Below, in pieces: positions 10,133 through 18,910 of a stretch of DNA of 64,000 nt. How positions within the stretch are numbered: the stretch's first letter is position 1; each line of letters opens with the position of its first letter. The position numbers and the translations under genes are program-made. Source of the stretch: Fluviispira multicolorata. GTDB lineage: Bacteria; Bdellovibrionota_B; Oligoflexia; Silvanigrellales; Silvanigrellaceae. The stretch is from positions 157,052 through 221,051 of the forward strand of contig NZ_WFLN01000010.1 of NCBI RefSeq assembly GCF_009208585.1, in the 5' to 3' direction. Under the pieces are notes generated by a model. That model saw nothing but the letters and a program-made list of their open reading frames with translations. It searched no databases and had not been told where the DNA came from.

Positions 10133-11341
10133 TCATTCTTCAAAACTCGCGCCTAATTCTGTTAACTTATCTTTTGCCTTCGTATAATTAGGATCTATTT
10201 TTACTATACGACGCAGCACTTTAATTGCTTCGTCTTTTTTATCCCATAAAATTAACGTTACAGCCTTATTAAAGAGGACAAGATGATTATCGGGTTGTTT
10301 CTTTAAAATTTGATTGTAAGTTTGCACAGCCTTCTCATAATCTTTTGAGTCTCGGTAACAAATAGCTAAGGAGTTTGTAAAACTAACATTTTCAGGATCA
10401 AGATGAACTGCCTCTTTCAAAAGCTTTAAGGCATTAACATAATCTTTTTTAGAAAAATGACAAAAACCTAAGCGCTCAATAATATAAGGATGTTTTAATC
10501 CAGCTCCCGTTGCAATACTTAAAATCTGAATACATTCATCGATTTTATTTTGCTTTAATAGCATTTCAGTACAGCTTTCATAGCGAACAATATTTAATGG
10601 ACTTACAGCAACTGCCTTTTTTAAATCTTCTAATGATTTCTCGTTTTCATTCATTTCTGAATATATTTCTGCGCGAACAACATAGGCATGCACATAATTT
10701 TCATTTCGTTCAATACCTTGTGTGGCATACTTTAGTGCTTCTTCAAGTTGTTTTTTAATTAAAAGAATTCTCGCCATACCTACAGGTGGACGAGCAGCTT
10801 TATGAGAAACTTTCAGTAATTCTTGATAAACTCTTAGCGCTTCATCAAATTCTTTATCGCGTATTTTTGATTTTGCAAATTCATAAATGCGTTCAGGATT
10901 TCTAGGATTGATAAATGCATTATATGCGCTTCGGATTTTTGGCATTAAATCGCCTTGAGAAATGGGACGAACTAAGAGATCATCCATCCCAACCTCTAAA
11001 GCGTACATCAATTCACCTTTATTAAGTGCTTTTGAAATAAGAACAAAGGCAGGACGATAACAATTGTGATCTTCACTTAATTCTTTAAGCATATCGTAGC
11101 CATTTACAAATTCGAGATCGTCTCCTTCAATGGCGATGTGGACTGGCTTAACTTTTAATTCTGCTAACGAAGCATGACCATCGCGATCTGTCTTAATATT
11201 AGCAAAGCCAAGTTTCTGCAAATGGTGTTTTATAATAAGACGAATTTCATTATGGGCCTCACCAACATGAATGGAAAGATCTGTGCTAAATGGAGTTGGC
11301 TCACTGACACCAAACATCTTAAATAAGTCGGTATTTTCCAC
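10133..11341 (-). CDS. Degenerate receiver domain protein with TPR repeats
   Basis: A GTG start preceded by GGAGG at 9-nt spacing gives 402 residues. Residues about 15-135 have the fold pattern of a response-regulator receiver: beta1 IHVGEA, a segment ending in NGYDML, then a beta4-alpha4 stretch LISKALNKGE and LVRPIS. The key residues are altered. The acidic pair after beta1 is reduced, the phosphoacceptor Asp position reads Gly/Glu (AIEGDD), and the conserved Lys of the KP motif is Arg. It is therefore probably a pseudo-receiver that is not phosphorylated by the usual chemistry. Residues about 150-400 are at least six TPR-like helical pairs, for example NAKxY/ALKLLKEAVHLDPENV-type repeats, suited to protein binding. 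It lies immediately upstream of the CheZ-like gene, suggesting a shared signalling or localisation role. Confidence 0.7.
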   Translation of the reverse strand: MENTDLFKMFGVSEPTPFSTDLSIHVGEAHNEIRLIIKHHLQKLGFANIKTDRDGHASLAELKVKPVHIAIEGDDLEFVNGYDMLKELSEDHNCYRPAFVLISKALNKGELMYALEVGMDDLLVRPISQGDLMPKIRSAYNAFINPRNPERIYEFAKSKIRDKEFDEALRVYQELLKVSHKAARPPVGMARILLIKKQLEEALKYATQGIERNENYVHAYVVRAEIYSEMNENEKSLEDLKKAVAVSPLNIVRYESCTEMLLKQNKIDECIQILSIATGAGLKHPYIIERLGFCHFSKKDYVNALKLLKEAVHLDPENVSFTNSLAICYRDSKDYEKAVQTYNQILKKQPDNHLVLFNKAVTLILWDKKDEAIKVLRRIVKIDPNYTKAKDKLTELGASFEE

Positions 11342-11423
11342 TCCAGATAGCCTCCAAGTGAAGCTTTATGCCTCAAGAAACCCATCAAAACTCTTTATTC
11401 TGGCCAAAGAAAATATATGTAAA

Positions 11424-12065
11424 TTATTGTCCTAAACCAGTTGCTAAGAGCTTTCTTCCTTGAGGAAAAAGAACTTCAATTTTATTACGCCCACTTTCAG
11501 CCACCACAAACCCAATTCCAAAAGATTTATGATTTAGAATTTCCCCAGGTTTGAATCGTACAGAAGCCTTATACTCTTTAGCATGTGATATGTTATTTTT
11601 TTGTGCACTTAATCGAGCTTCGTATTGAGCTATATCTTCAGAAGTTCCGGCTTGCATACTCAATGGCAATTGAGCTGCAGATTTAGAGCTAACTCTTGAG
11701 TCTGAATCGTCTTTTTTTCTAACCTTTGATTTAGACTTACTTTTTTTCTTAGTGCCGCCATCCTCTCCAGTCAAACGTTTAGCTCCGGCGTCTAGGTCAA
11801 GATCTTGTTCTTCATCACGTTCCATTTCCCGAGTTCCTCCTTTTGCTAATTCAGCCTCAGATTTGGGTGAGCGATATTGTTTTTCTGACTTACAGGTATT
11901 GCATAATACCTTATCAGGCTTATTATTTGCGCCACAAGTAACAATAGTATGAGTTAAATTCATCTTGCAACGATTGCAGTGTGCTAAAATGTCATTTCCA
12001 ACTCGAGATGAAGACTTTGACTGCGATGAAATAAAAAGTGAATTCGGACCATCCGTAATTGCCAT
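11424..12065 (-). CDS. Zinc-ribbon protein with C-terminal small beta-barrel (CarD/DUF3553-like)
   Basis: The ATG at 12065 is preceded by GGAGGAAAA and gives 213 residues; an upstream in-frame TTG lacks such a signal. Near the N-terminus are two Cys pairs, CNRC and CNTC, spaced about 26 residues apart, as expected for a structural zinc ribbon. The middle (about 75-150) is strongly charged, with KKKSKSKSK-type lysine/serine runs, and is probably disordered. The C-terminal 50 residues (GEILNHKSFGIGFVV, then a strand ending in LFPQGRKLLA) look like the small barrel shared by CarD-type RNA polymerase-binding modules and DUF3553. That architecture suggests a nucleic-acid or RNA polymerase contact, but this is inference. 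Confidence 0.6.
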   Translation of the reverse strand: MAITDGPNSLFISSQSKSSSRVGNDILAHCNRCKMNLTHTIVTCGANNKPDKVLCNTCKSEKQYRSPKSEAELAKGGTREMERDEEQDLDLDAGAKRLTGEDGGTKKKSKSKSKVRKKDDSDSRVSSKSAAQLPLSMQAGTSEDIAQYEARLSAQKNNISHAKEYKASVRFKPGEILNHKSFGIGFVVAESGRNKIEVLFPQGRKLLATGLGQ

Positions 12066-12099
12066 TTTTCCTCCAAATGGATCCAACGTGAACTAAAAA

Positions 12100-12981
12100 T
12101 TAAAGAGAGAGAGCGATCTGTGCGCCCGCTGTTTGCCTGAGTGTTGTATCATTGGAATCAGTCTTGACAAGTGTATAATAGAGACGAAGCACTGGGCCAT
12201 TAAAAAAAATTCCTGTCCCCCAAAAAAATCGTGATTCTCTTGGATTGTAACCAACACTCCCTTTAATATCAAAGAATTTATGAACTGCAACATTTAAACC
12301 ACTGACCGCACTTAAAAATCCTGAGTTAGAATCAAACAGGGCATCTGCATTTACTGTATAATAACCATCAAGAATTACAGTTGAAACACCTGCATCAAAT
12401 ACTGTTGGATTAAATTTATCAAACATACCATTGCTACTCAAACCAAGAAAAATCGGCCTCCCACTTGCGAGATCAATTTGATAAAATAAACCAGCTCCGA
12501 TTCTATAATTTTCTTTATCCCATTTCCATTTTTCACTCAGATTTAGCTGCTGATATTCTCCTGAAACACCAATGCTCAAATTTTTTATCTGAGTCATTTG
12601 ATATGCAAGTCCAAGAGTAAAGCGCCTATCTCTATTAATATCATCATTTAAAAAAGTTTCTCGCGCTCTAAAAACAGCTGCAATGGGAGTGGATGAAGAA
12701 TCAAATATTCCTAATTCCATTAAATCCACTTGATTTTGCAAAGCCGCTCCACCAAAAAAATAATATTCTTTTTTTAAAGCTGGTAAAAGAGCAGGATTGG
12801 CATCAACCATTGAAGCATCACCAGGAGCAGCCGCCCCTGCTCCGCTAAGTGCAGCAAAGGTTGAAGTTGGGGACATTAATGAATAAAAAGACTTAGGTGT
12901 ATCTGCAAAAGTTTGTGATTGCATAAGAAAATTGGCTAAACAACACTGGACAAAAATAATATTCTTTAGTTTAAAAGACAT
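12100..12981 (-). CDS. Outer-membrane beta-barrel-like protein with signal peptide
   Basis: The ATG at 12981, preceded by GGAG, gives 293 residues starting with a signal peptide (MSFKLKNIIFVQCCLANFL, then SQTFA). A Gly/Ala-rich segment follows, AALSGAGAAAPGDASMVDANPAL. This resembles the N-terminal region of FadL/PorV-like outer-membrane proteins that begin with 'gaGaA..gda..a..NPA'. The remainder alternates short hydrophobic strands and turns, and the last residues (AGAQIALSL) end in an amphipathic strand, fitting a barrel in the outer membrane. No close functional match is recognised. It is transcribed divergently from tyrS. Confidence 0.55.
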   Translation of the reverse strand: MSFKLKNIIFVQCCLANFLMQSQTFADTPKSFYSLMSPTSTFAALSGAGAAAPGDASMVDANPALLPALKKEYYFFGGAALQNQVDLMELGIFDSSSTPIAAVFRARETFLNDDINRDRRFTLGLAYQMTQIKNLSIGVSGEYQQLNLSEKWKWDKENYRIGAGLFYQIDLASGRPIFLGLSSNGMFDKFNPTVFDAGVSTVILDGYYTVNADALFDSNSGFLSAVSGLNVAVHKFFDIKGSVGYNPRESRFFWGTGIFFNGPVLRLYYTLVKTDSNDTTLRQTAGAQIALSL

Positions 12982-13028
12982 TTTGAACTCCAAAAGAGAT
13001 GCTTTCCATACAGAAAGGAAAAGATATC

Positions 13029-14294
13029 ATGACGGCAAAAGATTCTCTTATCTCAAGGCTTCGCGAGCGCGGCCTCATTGCACAAATTAGCCACGAAGAA
13101 GAATTAGAACAATTGCTTAATAAAGGAAACAAAAATGAAAAAGGATTAACTCATGCAGCCTATTGCGGGTTTGATCCCACTGCAGCAAGCCTACATGTTG
13201 GAAATTTAGCTGCACTTATGATGCTCAGACGTGCTCAAAACGCAGGCTTGCAACCAATTGTTCTTTTTGGAGGAGCCACAGGTCTCATTGGAGATCCCAC
13301 CGGCCGAACAGATATGAGACCGATGAATAGCAAAGAACAAATTGCTCACTATGTTGAAAATTTTAAAACACTCGTCAATCAATATTTTGACCTCAATGCA
13401 TCAAATGCCCCTATTTTTGTAAATAATATTGATTGGATTGGGCCAATGAGTTGGATTGACTTTTCACGCAACGTAGGGTGCCATTTCACAGTTGCTCGCT
13501 TGCTTTCTGCTGAAGTAAATAAAACACGCTTTCAAGAGGGTGGCTTGACTTTTATGGAGCTAGGTTATCAATTACTTCAATCTTATGATTTCCTGCATCT
13601 ATTTCAAAAATACAACTGCATAATCCAATTTGGAGGAGATGACCAATGGTCAAACGTTCTCGGTGGAGCCGATCTCATTCGTAGAGTTGAAAGTGGTAAA
13701 GCATTTGCCGTAACAACTCCTCTTCTTATAGGGAGTGATGGTAAAAAGTTTGGCAAAACGGCAGGAAATGCTATTTGGCTCGATGCAAAAATGACGTCAC
13801 CCTATGACTTTTTTCAGTTTTTCCGCAATGTACACGATGCTGATGTAGCAAAAATGCTGAAGGTCTTTACTCTCATTGAACTAGACGAAATTGAAAAAAT
13901 ATTTGAGAATCCAAATATAAATGAAGTTAAAGAATTTATGGCGTTTGAAATTACAAGAATCGTACATGGAGAAGCAGAGGCTAATAAAGCTCTTGAAACT
14001 TCAAAAACTCTTTTTACAGGCAAAAGTGGGGATCTCTCAAATGCACCTACGACAGAAGTTTCAAAATCTGAATTAGAGGCTGGATTAGACATTTTAGCAC
14101 TCCTCGTCAAATGCAAATTGTCTACAAGCCGAGGAGAAGCACGTAAACTTGTTCAAGGAAATGGCTTATATTTAAATGGTGAAAAGTTTATTAATTTTTC
14201 ACATAAAATTTTAGAAAGTGATTTTCAAACAGAACAAAACACACTTGTACTTAGAAAAGGAAAAAAAGACTATCACCTAGTCAAACTTGTATAG
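13029..14294 (+). CDS. tyrS: Tyrosine--tRNA ligase
   Basis: Class I aminoacyl-tRNA synthetase of 421 residues that charges tRNA-Tyr in the cytoplasm. The ATG at 13029 has AAAGGA nine bases upstream. The catalytic domain contains CGFDPTAASLHVGNL (the HIGH-type motif) and GGATGLIGDPTGR. The tyrosine pocket is in QFGGDDQWSN, and the KMSKS-equivalent is KFGKT in SDGKKFGKTAGNA. A C-terminal S4 RNA-binding domain covers about the last 70 residues (STSRGEARKLVQGNGLYLNG). Length and domain order are those of the bacterial TyrS family. The following lipoprotein gene begins 12 nt after the stop. Confidence 0.98.
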   Translation: MTAKDSLISRLRERGLIAQISHEEELEQLLNKGNKNEKGLTHAAYCGFDPTAASLHVGNLAALMMLRRAQNAGLQPIVLFGGATGLIGDPTGRTDMRPMNSKEQIAHYVENFKTLVNQYFDLNASNAPIFVNNIDWIGPMSWIDFSRNVGCHFTVARLLSAEVNKTRFQEGGLTFMELGYQLLQSYDFLHLFQKYNCIIQFGGDDQWSNVLGGADLIRRVESGKAFAVTTPLLIGSDGKKFGKTAGNAIWLDAKMTSPYDFFQFFRNVHDADVAKMLKVFTLIELDEIEKIFENPNINEVKEFMAFEITRIVHGEAEANKALETSKTLFTGKSGDLSNAPTTEVSKSELEAGLDILALLVKCKLSTSRGEARKLVQGNGLYLNGEKFINFSHKILESDFQTEQNTLVLRKGKKDYHLVKLV

Positions 14295-14306
14295 GTAAAT
14301 ACACAG

Positions 14307-15632
14307 ATGAAATTTACTAAGTATTCAAAAAGCACCTCTTTTATTTTTTTCTTGGTTTTAATAGATGGTTGTTCACTAAATATATTTAGCAATGATGATT
14401 CCGTCCCTAAAGGATATGAAAAGTTTAATTTTTCACCACTGTATAATCCAACTGAACTTATTCGTGACTCATTAGATAAAAGCATAAGTTCATTGAATGA
14501 AATAAAACCAGTTTTTAACCAAAAGACACAAACTCTTGATCAACACATTGATTATTTTATTATCGATAATAATTCTTTTAAAGAAATTCTATTGGAGCAA
14601 TCATTTACTGATTTTATTTCCCAACTCCCTACTTTTCCAGATCAAGACATTTTAAAGAGTGCTAAAAAACAAATAGTTTCTTCATTTATTATGAATGCTA
14701 TACCCGAGAATTTATTCGATCAGAATTATCAAATGGACGATCTTTTCCTTTTCAAAAAATACGGTTCAAAAACAAGTGAAGATAAGACTGCAAAAGTTAA
14801 AATTATTAATTCTGATTTAAATGATATTTCTATCAATGATAATCTTGCAGTTAAAATATCGACTCGCATATATTACTCTAGAAATTTATATGAAAGCATT
14901 ATATTTCCTATAATAGATGATACAATTTCTCAATCTAAATCCACTTGGGAGTTCACCTTACAATGCGCACAAGCTCAAATTACAAACGCAAAAGGTATAC
15001 AATATTTGGTAAAGCCTTGGCCAAGAATTGTTATTTTACAAACCAATTCAACCTCTAACTTAACTGATAAATATATATTGATTAAAAATTCTTTAATTAA
15101 AAATTCAGTGGATGAATTTATTTTTACTCCATCAACAAGCTTTTTACAAAATACAAAAAGGCAATTTATTTTAAATGAAAATGGCTTTCCGCCTAGTAGT
15201 ACAATTAACAATACATTATACGCTTTTAACATACCAAATTCTTATGGCCACAATTACTCATATTTTCAAGATGGAATGTCAAGTTTTTTTTCGCATTTAT
15301 CATCTTTAATCACTGATCAAGATCATGCTTATAACTCATACTCAAGTTGGCAAACTTTAATAAATAAATCTTATGTAGAAGTCTCACGCAAATTAAATCC
15401 AGATCATTCCATACCAGATTATAACAAAATATTATCAGTTCATTACTTAAATAAAGAAAATAATCCTGTAGATATTTCTTACTCTCAAGACTTTCAAACT
15501 GGTGGAATACACTACATAGACGTAAAGAATGTAAATAAAATTTTATTGTCTTACTCGAAAGAAAAAGACGCCAAATATCTTGGAATTTCTGAAAATTTCT
15601 TAACAAATACTTGCAATTCATTAATGAAATAG
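14307..15632 (+). CDS. Hypothetical lipoprotein
   Basis: A 441-residue protein with an N-terminal basic region and hydrophobic core ending in LIDGCS, a plausible but atypical lipobox (Asp at -2) with Cys as the lipidated residue. The rest is hydrophilic, rich in Asn, Ser and Ile, without cysteines until the C-terminus and without any catalytic motif I recognise. It begins 12 nt after tyrS and ends 4 nt before the convergent subtilase gene. It may be co-transcribed with tyrS by read-through. The function is unknown. Confidence 0.7.
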   Translation: MKFTKYSKSTSFIFFLVLIDGCSLNIFSNDDSVPKGYEKFNFSPLYNPTELIRDSLDKSISSLNEIKPVFNQKTQTLDQHIDYFIIDNNSFKEILLEQSFTDFISQLPTFPDQDILKSAKKQIVSSFIMNAIPENLFDQNYQMDDLFLFKKYGSKTSEDKTAKVKIINSDLNDISINDNLAVKISTRIYYSRNLYESIIFPIIDDTISQSKSTWEFTLQCAQAQITNAKGIQYLVKPWPRIVILQTNSTSNLTDKYILIKNSLIKNSVDEFIFTPSTSFLQNTKRQFILNENGFPPSSTINNTLYAFNIPNSYGHNYSYFQDGMSSFFSHLSSLITDQDHAYNSYSSWQTLINKSYVEVSRKLNPDHSIPDYNKILSVHYLNKENNPVDISYSQDFQTGGIHYIDVKNVNKILLSYSKEKDAKYLGISENFLTNTCNSLMK

Positions 15633-15635
15633 AAT

Positions 15636-16883
15636 TTAATGATTTAAAAGAGCAATATCATATAATTTTTTTACATCAACTCGACCATAATGTGCAATCG
15701 TTTGAGACTCATAGAAATTGTAATTCATATTTGCGCTTGAAAATAATTGCTTAAGAGTGGTATTCACATTTGAATTTGGAGTAATACCGTAGTAAATTGA
15801 TAATGCAGCAACAACAAGTGGAGCGGCAAAACTCGTCCCCCCCACTGTATCGACTTCTCCATATTTATTATTTAAATCTATCAATGCTCCTTGGGCTGTT
15901 AGATCAACTGATTTTCCATAATTTGAAGAAATAGCCCTGTTTAAATCAGTATTATGAGAGCCTACAGTAATAATATTATTTATATCATATGAAGCAGGAT
16001 ATACAGGAAATGAGTCTAGTTTATTTCCATCATTACCTGCAGCACAAACAAAAATAACACCACTTTTTGCTGCATAAGCCATCACAATCTTCTCAGCCAT
16101 AACAACATTATCATCTGGCTTTTGTGAGTAGGCAAAGCTTAAATTTACAATTTTTGATCCTAATGAAACGGCTTCATCTAAAGCAACAGAAAGCTGCATG
16201 GAGCCATACTTTCTTTTATCAGGATCTTCATTATCGGAGGCAAAAGATATTTTAACAGAATGTATTCTAGCATTCTCTGCATAAATATCATAAAAATTAT
16301 TATCATATGAGTCTTTATATCCAACTAAAAGTGATGCAATATATGTTGCATGAGAAGACCAATTAATTATATTCGTATTACCAGAAATATTTGAGCTAGA
16401 CGCAAGTGCATTTTTAATGGAAGAAGTAACAGGCACAACACCAGAATCTACAATGGCAATATCAACTGCATTCAAAGAAATATTTTTAACCTTAAGATCA
16501 TTATAAACTTCATTAAATCTCGCTTCACAATAAGCTTGAGAACATCCAAAAATTTGCGTTTTAGACAAAGTATTTATTTTTATTTCTTCTCTAACTTTTT
16601 TATTATTTTCTGGAATTGAATATATATTTTTATCATATATATATTTATGATTACCTTTTCCTATATTTGTAGATTTAACCGCAACCATATTTGGTACAGA
16701 TTTATAACGATATATAACAATCTGTCCATAGCTTAACAATTCACTATCAGTCATTCCTGTTTCAATAACATAAGAACCATCTGAAGTTGTTTCTATTGTA
16801 CTATTAAATGGATTAAAACTACCACAAGATGAAATCAAAGTAGAAATAGCAATTAATATTATGAATTTTTTAAAAAATTGCAT
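15636..16883 (-). CDS. Subtilisin-like serine protease lipoprotein (peptidase S8)
   Basis: The ATG at 16883 has AAAGG at seven-base spacing and gives 415 residues; a second ATG at 16889 is too close to that site. The N-terminus is a lipoprotein signal with lipobox LISSC and lipidated C20. The catalytic triad is visible: D146 in IVDSGVV, H178 in SSHATYIA (instead of the usual HGT) and S351 in GGTSFAAP. The oxyanion Asn is N284 in AAGNDGN. Residues 21-135 would be a propeptide or an extra N-terminal domain. The enzyme is expected in the periplasm or at the cell surface. The HAT in place of HGT is a mild departure from the family consensus. Confidence 0.93.
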   Translation of the reverse strand: MQFFKKFIILIAISTLISSCGSFNPFNSTIETTSDGSYVIETGMTDSELLSYGQIVIYRYKSVPNMVAVKSTNIGKGNHKYIYDKNIYSIPENNKKVREEIKINTLSKTQIFGCSQAYCEARFNEVYNDLKVKNISLNAVDIAIVDSGVVPVTSSIKNALASSSNISGNTNIINWSSHATYIASLLVGYKDSYDNNFYDIYAENARIHSVKISFASDNEDPDKRKYGSMQLSVALDEAVSLGSKIVNLSFAYSQKPDDNVVMAEKIVMAYAAKSGVIFVCAAGNDGNKLDSFPVYPASYDINNIITVGSHNTDLNRAISSNYGKSVDLTAQGALIDLNNKYGEVDTVGGTSFAAPLVVAALSIYYGITPNSNVNTTLKQLFSSANMNYNFYESQTIAHYGRVDVKKLYDIALLNH

Positions 16884-16991
16884 TAACATGCCTTTAATAA
16901 AAGAACACTTATTAAGACAAAATATATTTCATAAATATTAATAATAACAGTAATTATTTACTTTTAGAAAATCTGAATAAATTGCAGCATG

Positions 16992-17765
16992 TCATTTATG
17001 CAGCGTTTCTTTATCAGCTAGGTATAATTTACCGTGAGCATTTTCACGCGATTTGATATCTATAAATAAAAATTTATATATTTTTTCAGCCGCAGCCTGT
17101 GGAGTTAACATTTCGTTGTTATTAATAAGTTCTTTATATTTTTTAACAACTTCTAAATCTGAAGACTCATTGGCGATGACATTGGAAACCATATCTGTAT
17201 GAACAGTTCCTGGATGTATGGATAAACAGTTGAGCTCATCGTAGGCAAATCTTTTTGAAAGCCACTGAAAATACATAAGACATGCGGATTTAGTTGCTCC
17301 ATAGAGTTCTAAATTCGGAAAAGGATCAATTGCTGAAAGTGATGAAAGATGAGCTATAAAGGGTGGAAAATTAGAGCCATTATCTGTATGTGACATTATA
17401 AAAGGAAGAATATCTTCAATAATTTCTGCACAAGAAAAATAATTAATGCGCATTGCTTCAGCCTGTGACTGCCAAAATAAGTGCTTTTCCATTCGATTTG
17501 TTTCACTGACCTGTAAAATTGGCATTAATCCTGCACAATGGATAAATCCAACAATAGCTTTACCGTAAATACTTTTAGAAAGCTCAGGAAATGGACTGTC
17601 TGAAATTGGATTGAGAAGATCCCACCAAACAAATACATCTTCAAACTCACTCCGTTTTCTTCCCATGTGAACGAGTTTATAATTATTATCCTTTAATATT
17701 TTAGCCAATTCGTATCCGATACCTCGGGAAAACCCTGTTCCAATGACCCATTTATCAGCACTCAT
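16992..17765 (-). CDS. Short-chain dehydrogenase/reductase
   Basis: A 257-residue SDR. The start is the ATG at 17765 with GAGGAG six to seven bases upstream; an in-frame GTG six bases before it is disfavoured. The nucleotide-binding motif is GTGFSRGIG near residue 10, and the active site has Tyr and Lys in LYGATKSACL, with an upstream Ser in HLSSLSA. It is closest in style to benzil reductase/sepiapterin reductase-like SDRs (STHPGTVHTDM-like ending SIHPGTVHTDMV), but the substrate is unknown. It faces away from a TetR regulator gene across a region with a long perfect inverted repeat, so control by that regulator is possible. Confidence 0.9.
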   Translation of the reverse strand: MSADKWVIGTGFSRGIGYELAKILKDNNYKLVHMGRKRSEFEDVFVWWDLLNPISDSPFPELSKSIYGKAIVGFIHCAGLMPILQVSETNRMEKHLFWQSQAEAMRINYFSCAEIIEDILPFIMSHTDNGSNFPPFIAHLSSLSAIDPFPNLELYGATKSACLMYFQWLSKRFAYDELNCLSIHPGTVHTDMVSNVIANESSDLEVVKKYKELINNNEMLTPQAAAEKIYKFLFIDIKSRENAHGKLYLADKETLHK

Positions 17766-18274
17766 TTTCACTCCTCAGTGGTACTAAGTTTCCTTAAAAT
17801 GCATAAAAGCATTTAAAACTGTTTATGGAGAAGCATCCAATATAAGTCTACCAGAATCAAGATAAAGAATACGATCGCTCTCGTCAGATTCAGGGTTGTC
17901 CGTCAAAAGGCTCCTTAGCATTGCGACGATTTCCTTACTTTTCGAAAACCAAGAACACATAAAAATATACTTAATATCTATAAAAAAATTGTGAAATATA
18001 AAAAATTTTTAATTTTAATAAACTATCTGATGAATGATTAAAAAAGAAAATCGATTTATATATTTGTATTATCATATATTTAAAATATTTATTTTTAAAT
18101 ATATGATAAATTTCTCTTAAAATAAATCGCTCACAAAATATCTGTTTTCTATATGATTCATATTAATTATGATTTTTAACTAAGGTATTTGCATCTAATA
18201 TACCTAGATAAACTTTCTCTTAATCATTTCAAATAATCTACAATGCATTGTTTTTAATAGAAAGACTATGGAAA
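17766..18274. other. Divergent intergenic region between SDR and TetR genes
   Basis: 509 bp without a convincing gene. It holds a 17-bp perfect inverted repeat (listed separately) and otherwise AT-rich sequence. Both promoters should lie here. A slightly more GC-rich patch at about 17850-17940 contains no open frame with a start signal. Confidence 0.5.
18069..18109. promoter_or_regulatory. Perfect 17-bp inverted repeat, candidate operator or hairpin
   Basis: The left arm 18069-18085 (TTATCATATATTTAAAA) and right arm 18093-18109 are exact reverse complements around a 7-nt spacer. It lies about 165 bp upstream of the tetR ATG and about 300 bp from the SDR ATG. It could be an operator for the adjacent TetR protein, although it is longer than a usual TetR site. 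It could also be a hairpin in RNA; no T-run directly follows, so a terminator is less likely. Confidence 0.5.
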
Positions 18275-18910
18275 ATGACGTTATCACAATCCAAGCAAAA
18301 ACATTTAAATGAGCGAAGAAACAAAAGACTCGAACGAGAAAAAAGTATCCTCACTTCAGCCACCGATCTCTTTGTCCAAAAAGGCTACGAACACTCAACA
18401 ACTAAAGAAATTGCTGCTAAAGCAAACTGTGCAGAGGGGCTCTTATTCAAATATTTCCAAGGAAAAGCCAATTTACTTACAAAACTCTTAGAAAATGGTA
18501 TCTATCGTGCTTCAAAAGATCTCCTCACCATACCTAAAAATACAGGCTCACTTGAAATTACTTTATTAGACATTATGCGTTGGAGCATTGATATATTTTG
18601 GAATGAAAGAAAGACTTTTCAAATATATTATGCGCAATATTTGCAAGGTGAAATTAATTTATCGACATATAATTGCTATGAACACTTTACAAATAAACGT
18701 AAAGAAATATTTTTAAATATTGTAGTAAATGGAGTAACAGAAAATAGACACAGCATTGAAATATACGAAAATATTTTTATAGCAATAAATTCTTTTGCTT
18801 TATATTCTTGTGCATTTCATCCTTCTAATAACATTCAAACAAAAGAATATATCCATGAAAAAGGTCAAGAATTTATTAATATATTATGCAAAGGGCTCAA
18901 TCATTCTTAA
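18275..18910 (+). CDS. TetR family transcriptional regulator
   Basis: A 211-residue regulator. Residues about 20-65 form the TetR-type helix-turn-helix (ATDLFVQKGYEHSTTKEIA, followed by CAEGLLFKYFQGKANL), with the usual Tyr-Phe at the end of the recognition helix. The C-terminal ligand-binding domain is diverged and no ligand can be inferred. The start at 18275 fits the usual N-terminal length for the family. It diverges from the SDR gene and probably represses its own gene and/or that one. Its last codons overlap the end of convergent purH by 4 nt. Confidence 0.92.
   Translation: MTLSQSKQKHLNERRNKRLEREKSILTSATDLFVQKGYEHSTTKEIAAKANCAEGLLFKYFQGKANLLTKLLENGIYRASKDLLTIPKNTGSLEITLLDIMRWSIDIFWNERKTFQIYYAQYLQGEINLSTYNCYEHFTNKRKEIFLNIVVNGVTENRHSIEIYENIFIAINSFALYSCAFHPSNNIQTKEYIHEKGQEFINILCKGLNHS

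Noticed and set aside
10510..10758. Plus-strand open frame inside the receiver-TPR gene
   Set aside because: It lies wholly antisense to a well-supported gene and has no family motif or convincing start signal.
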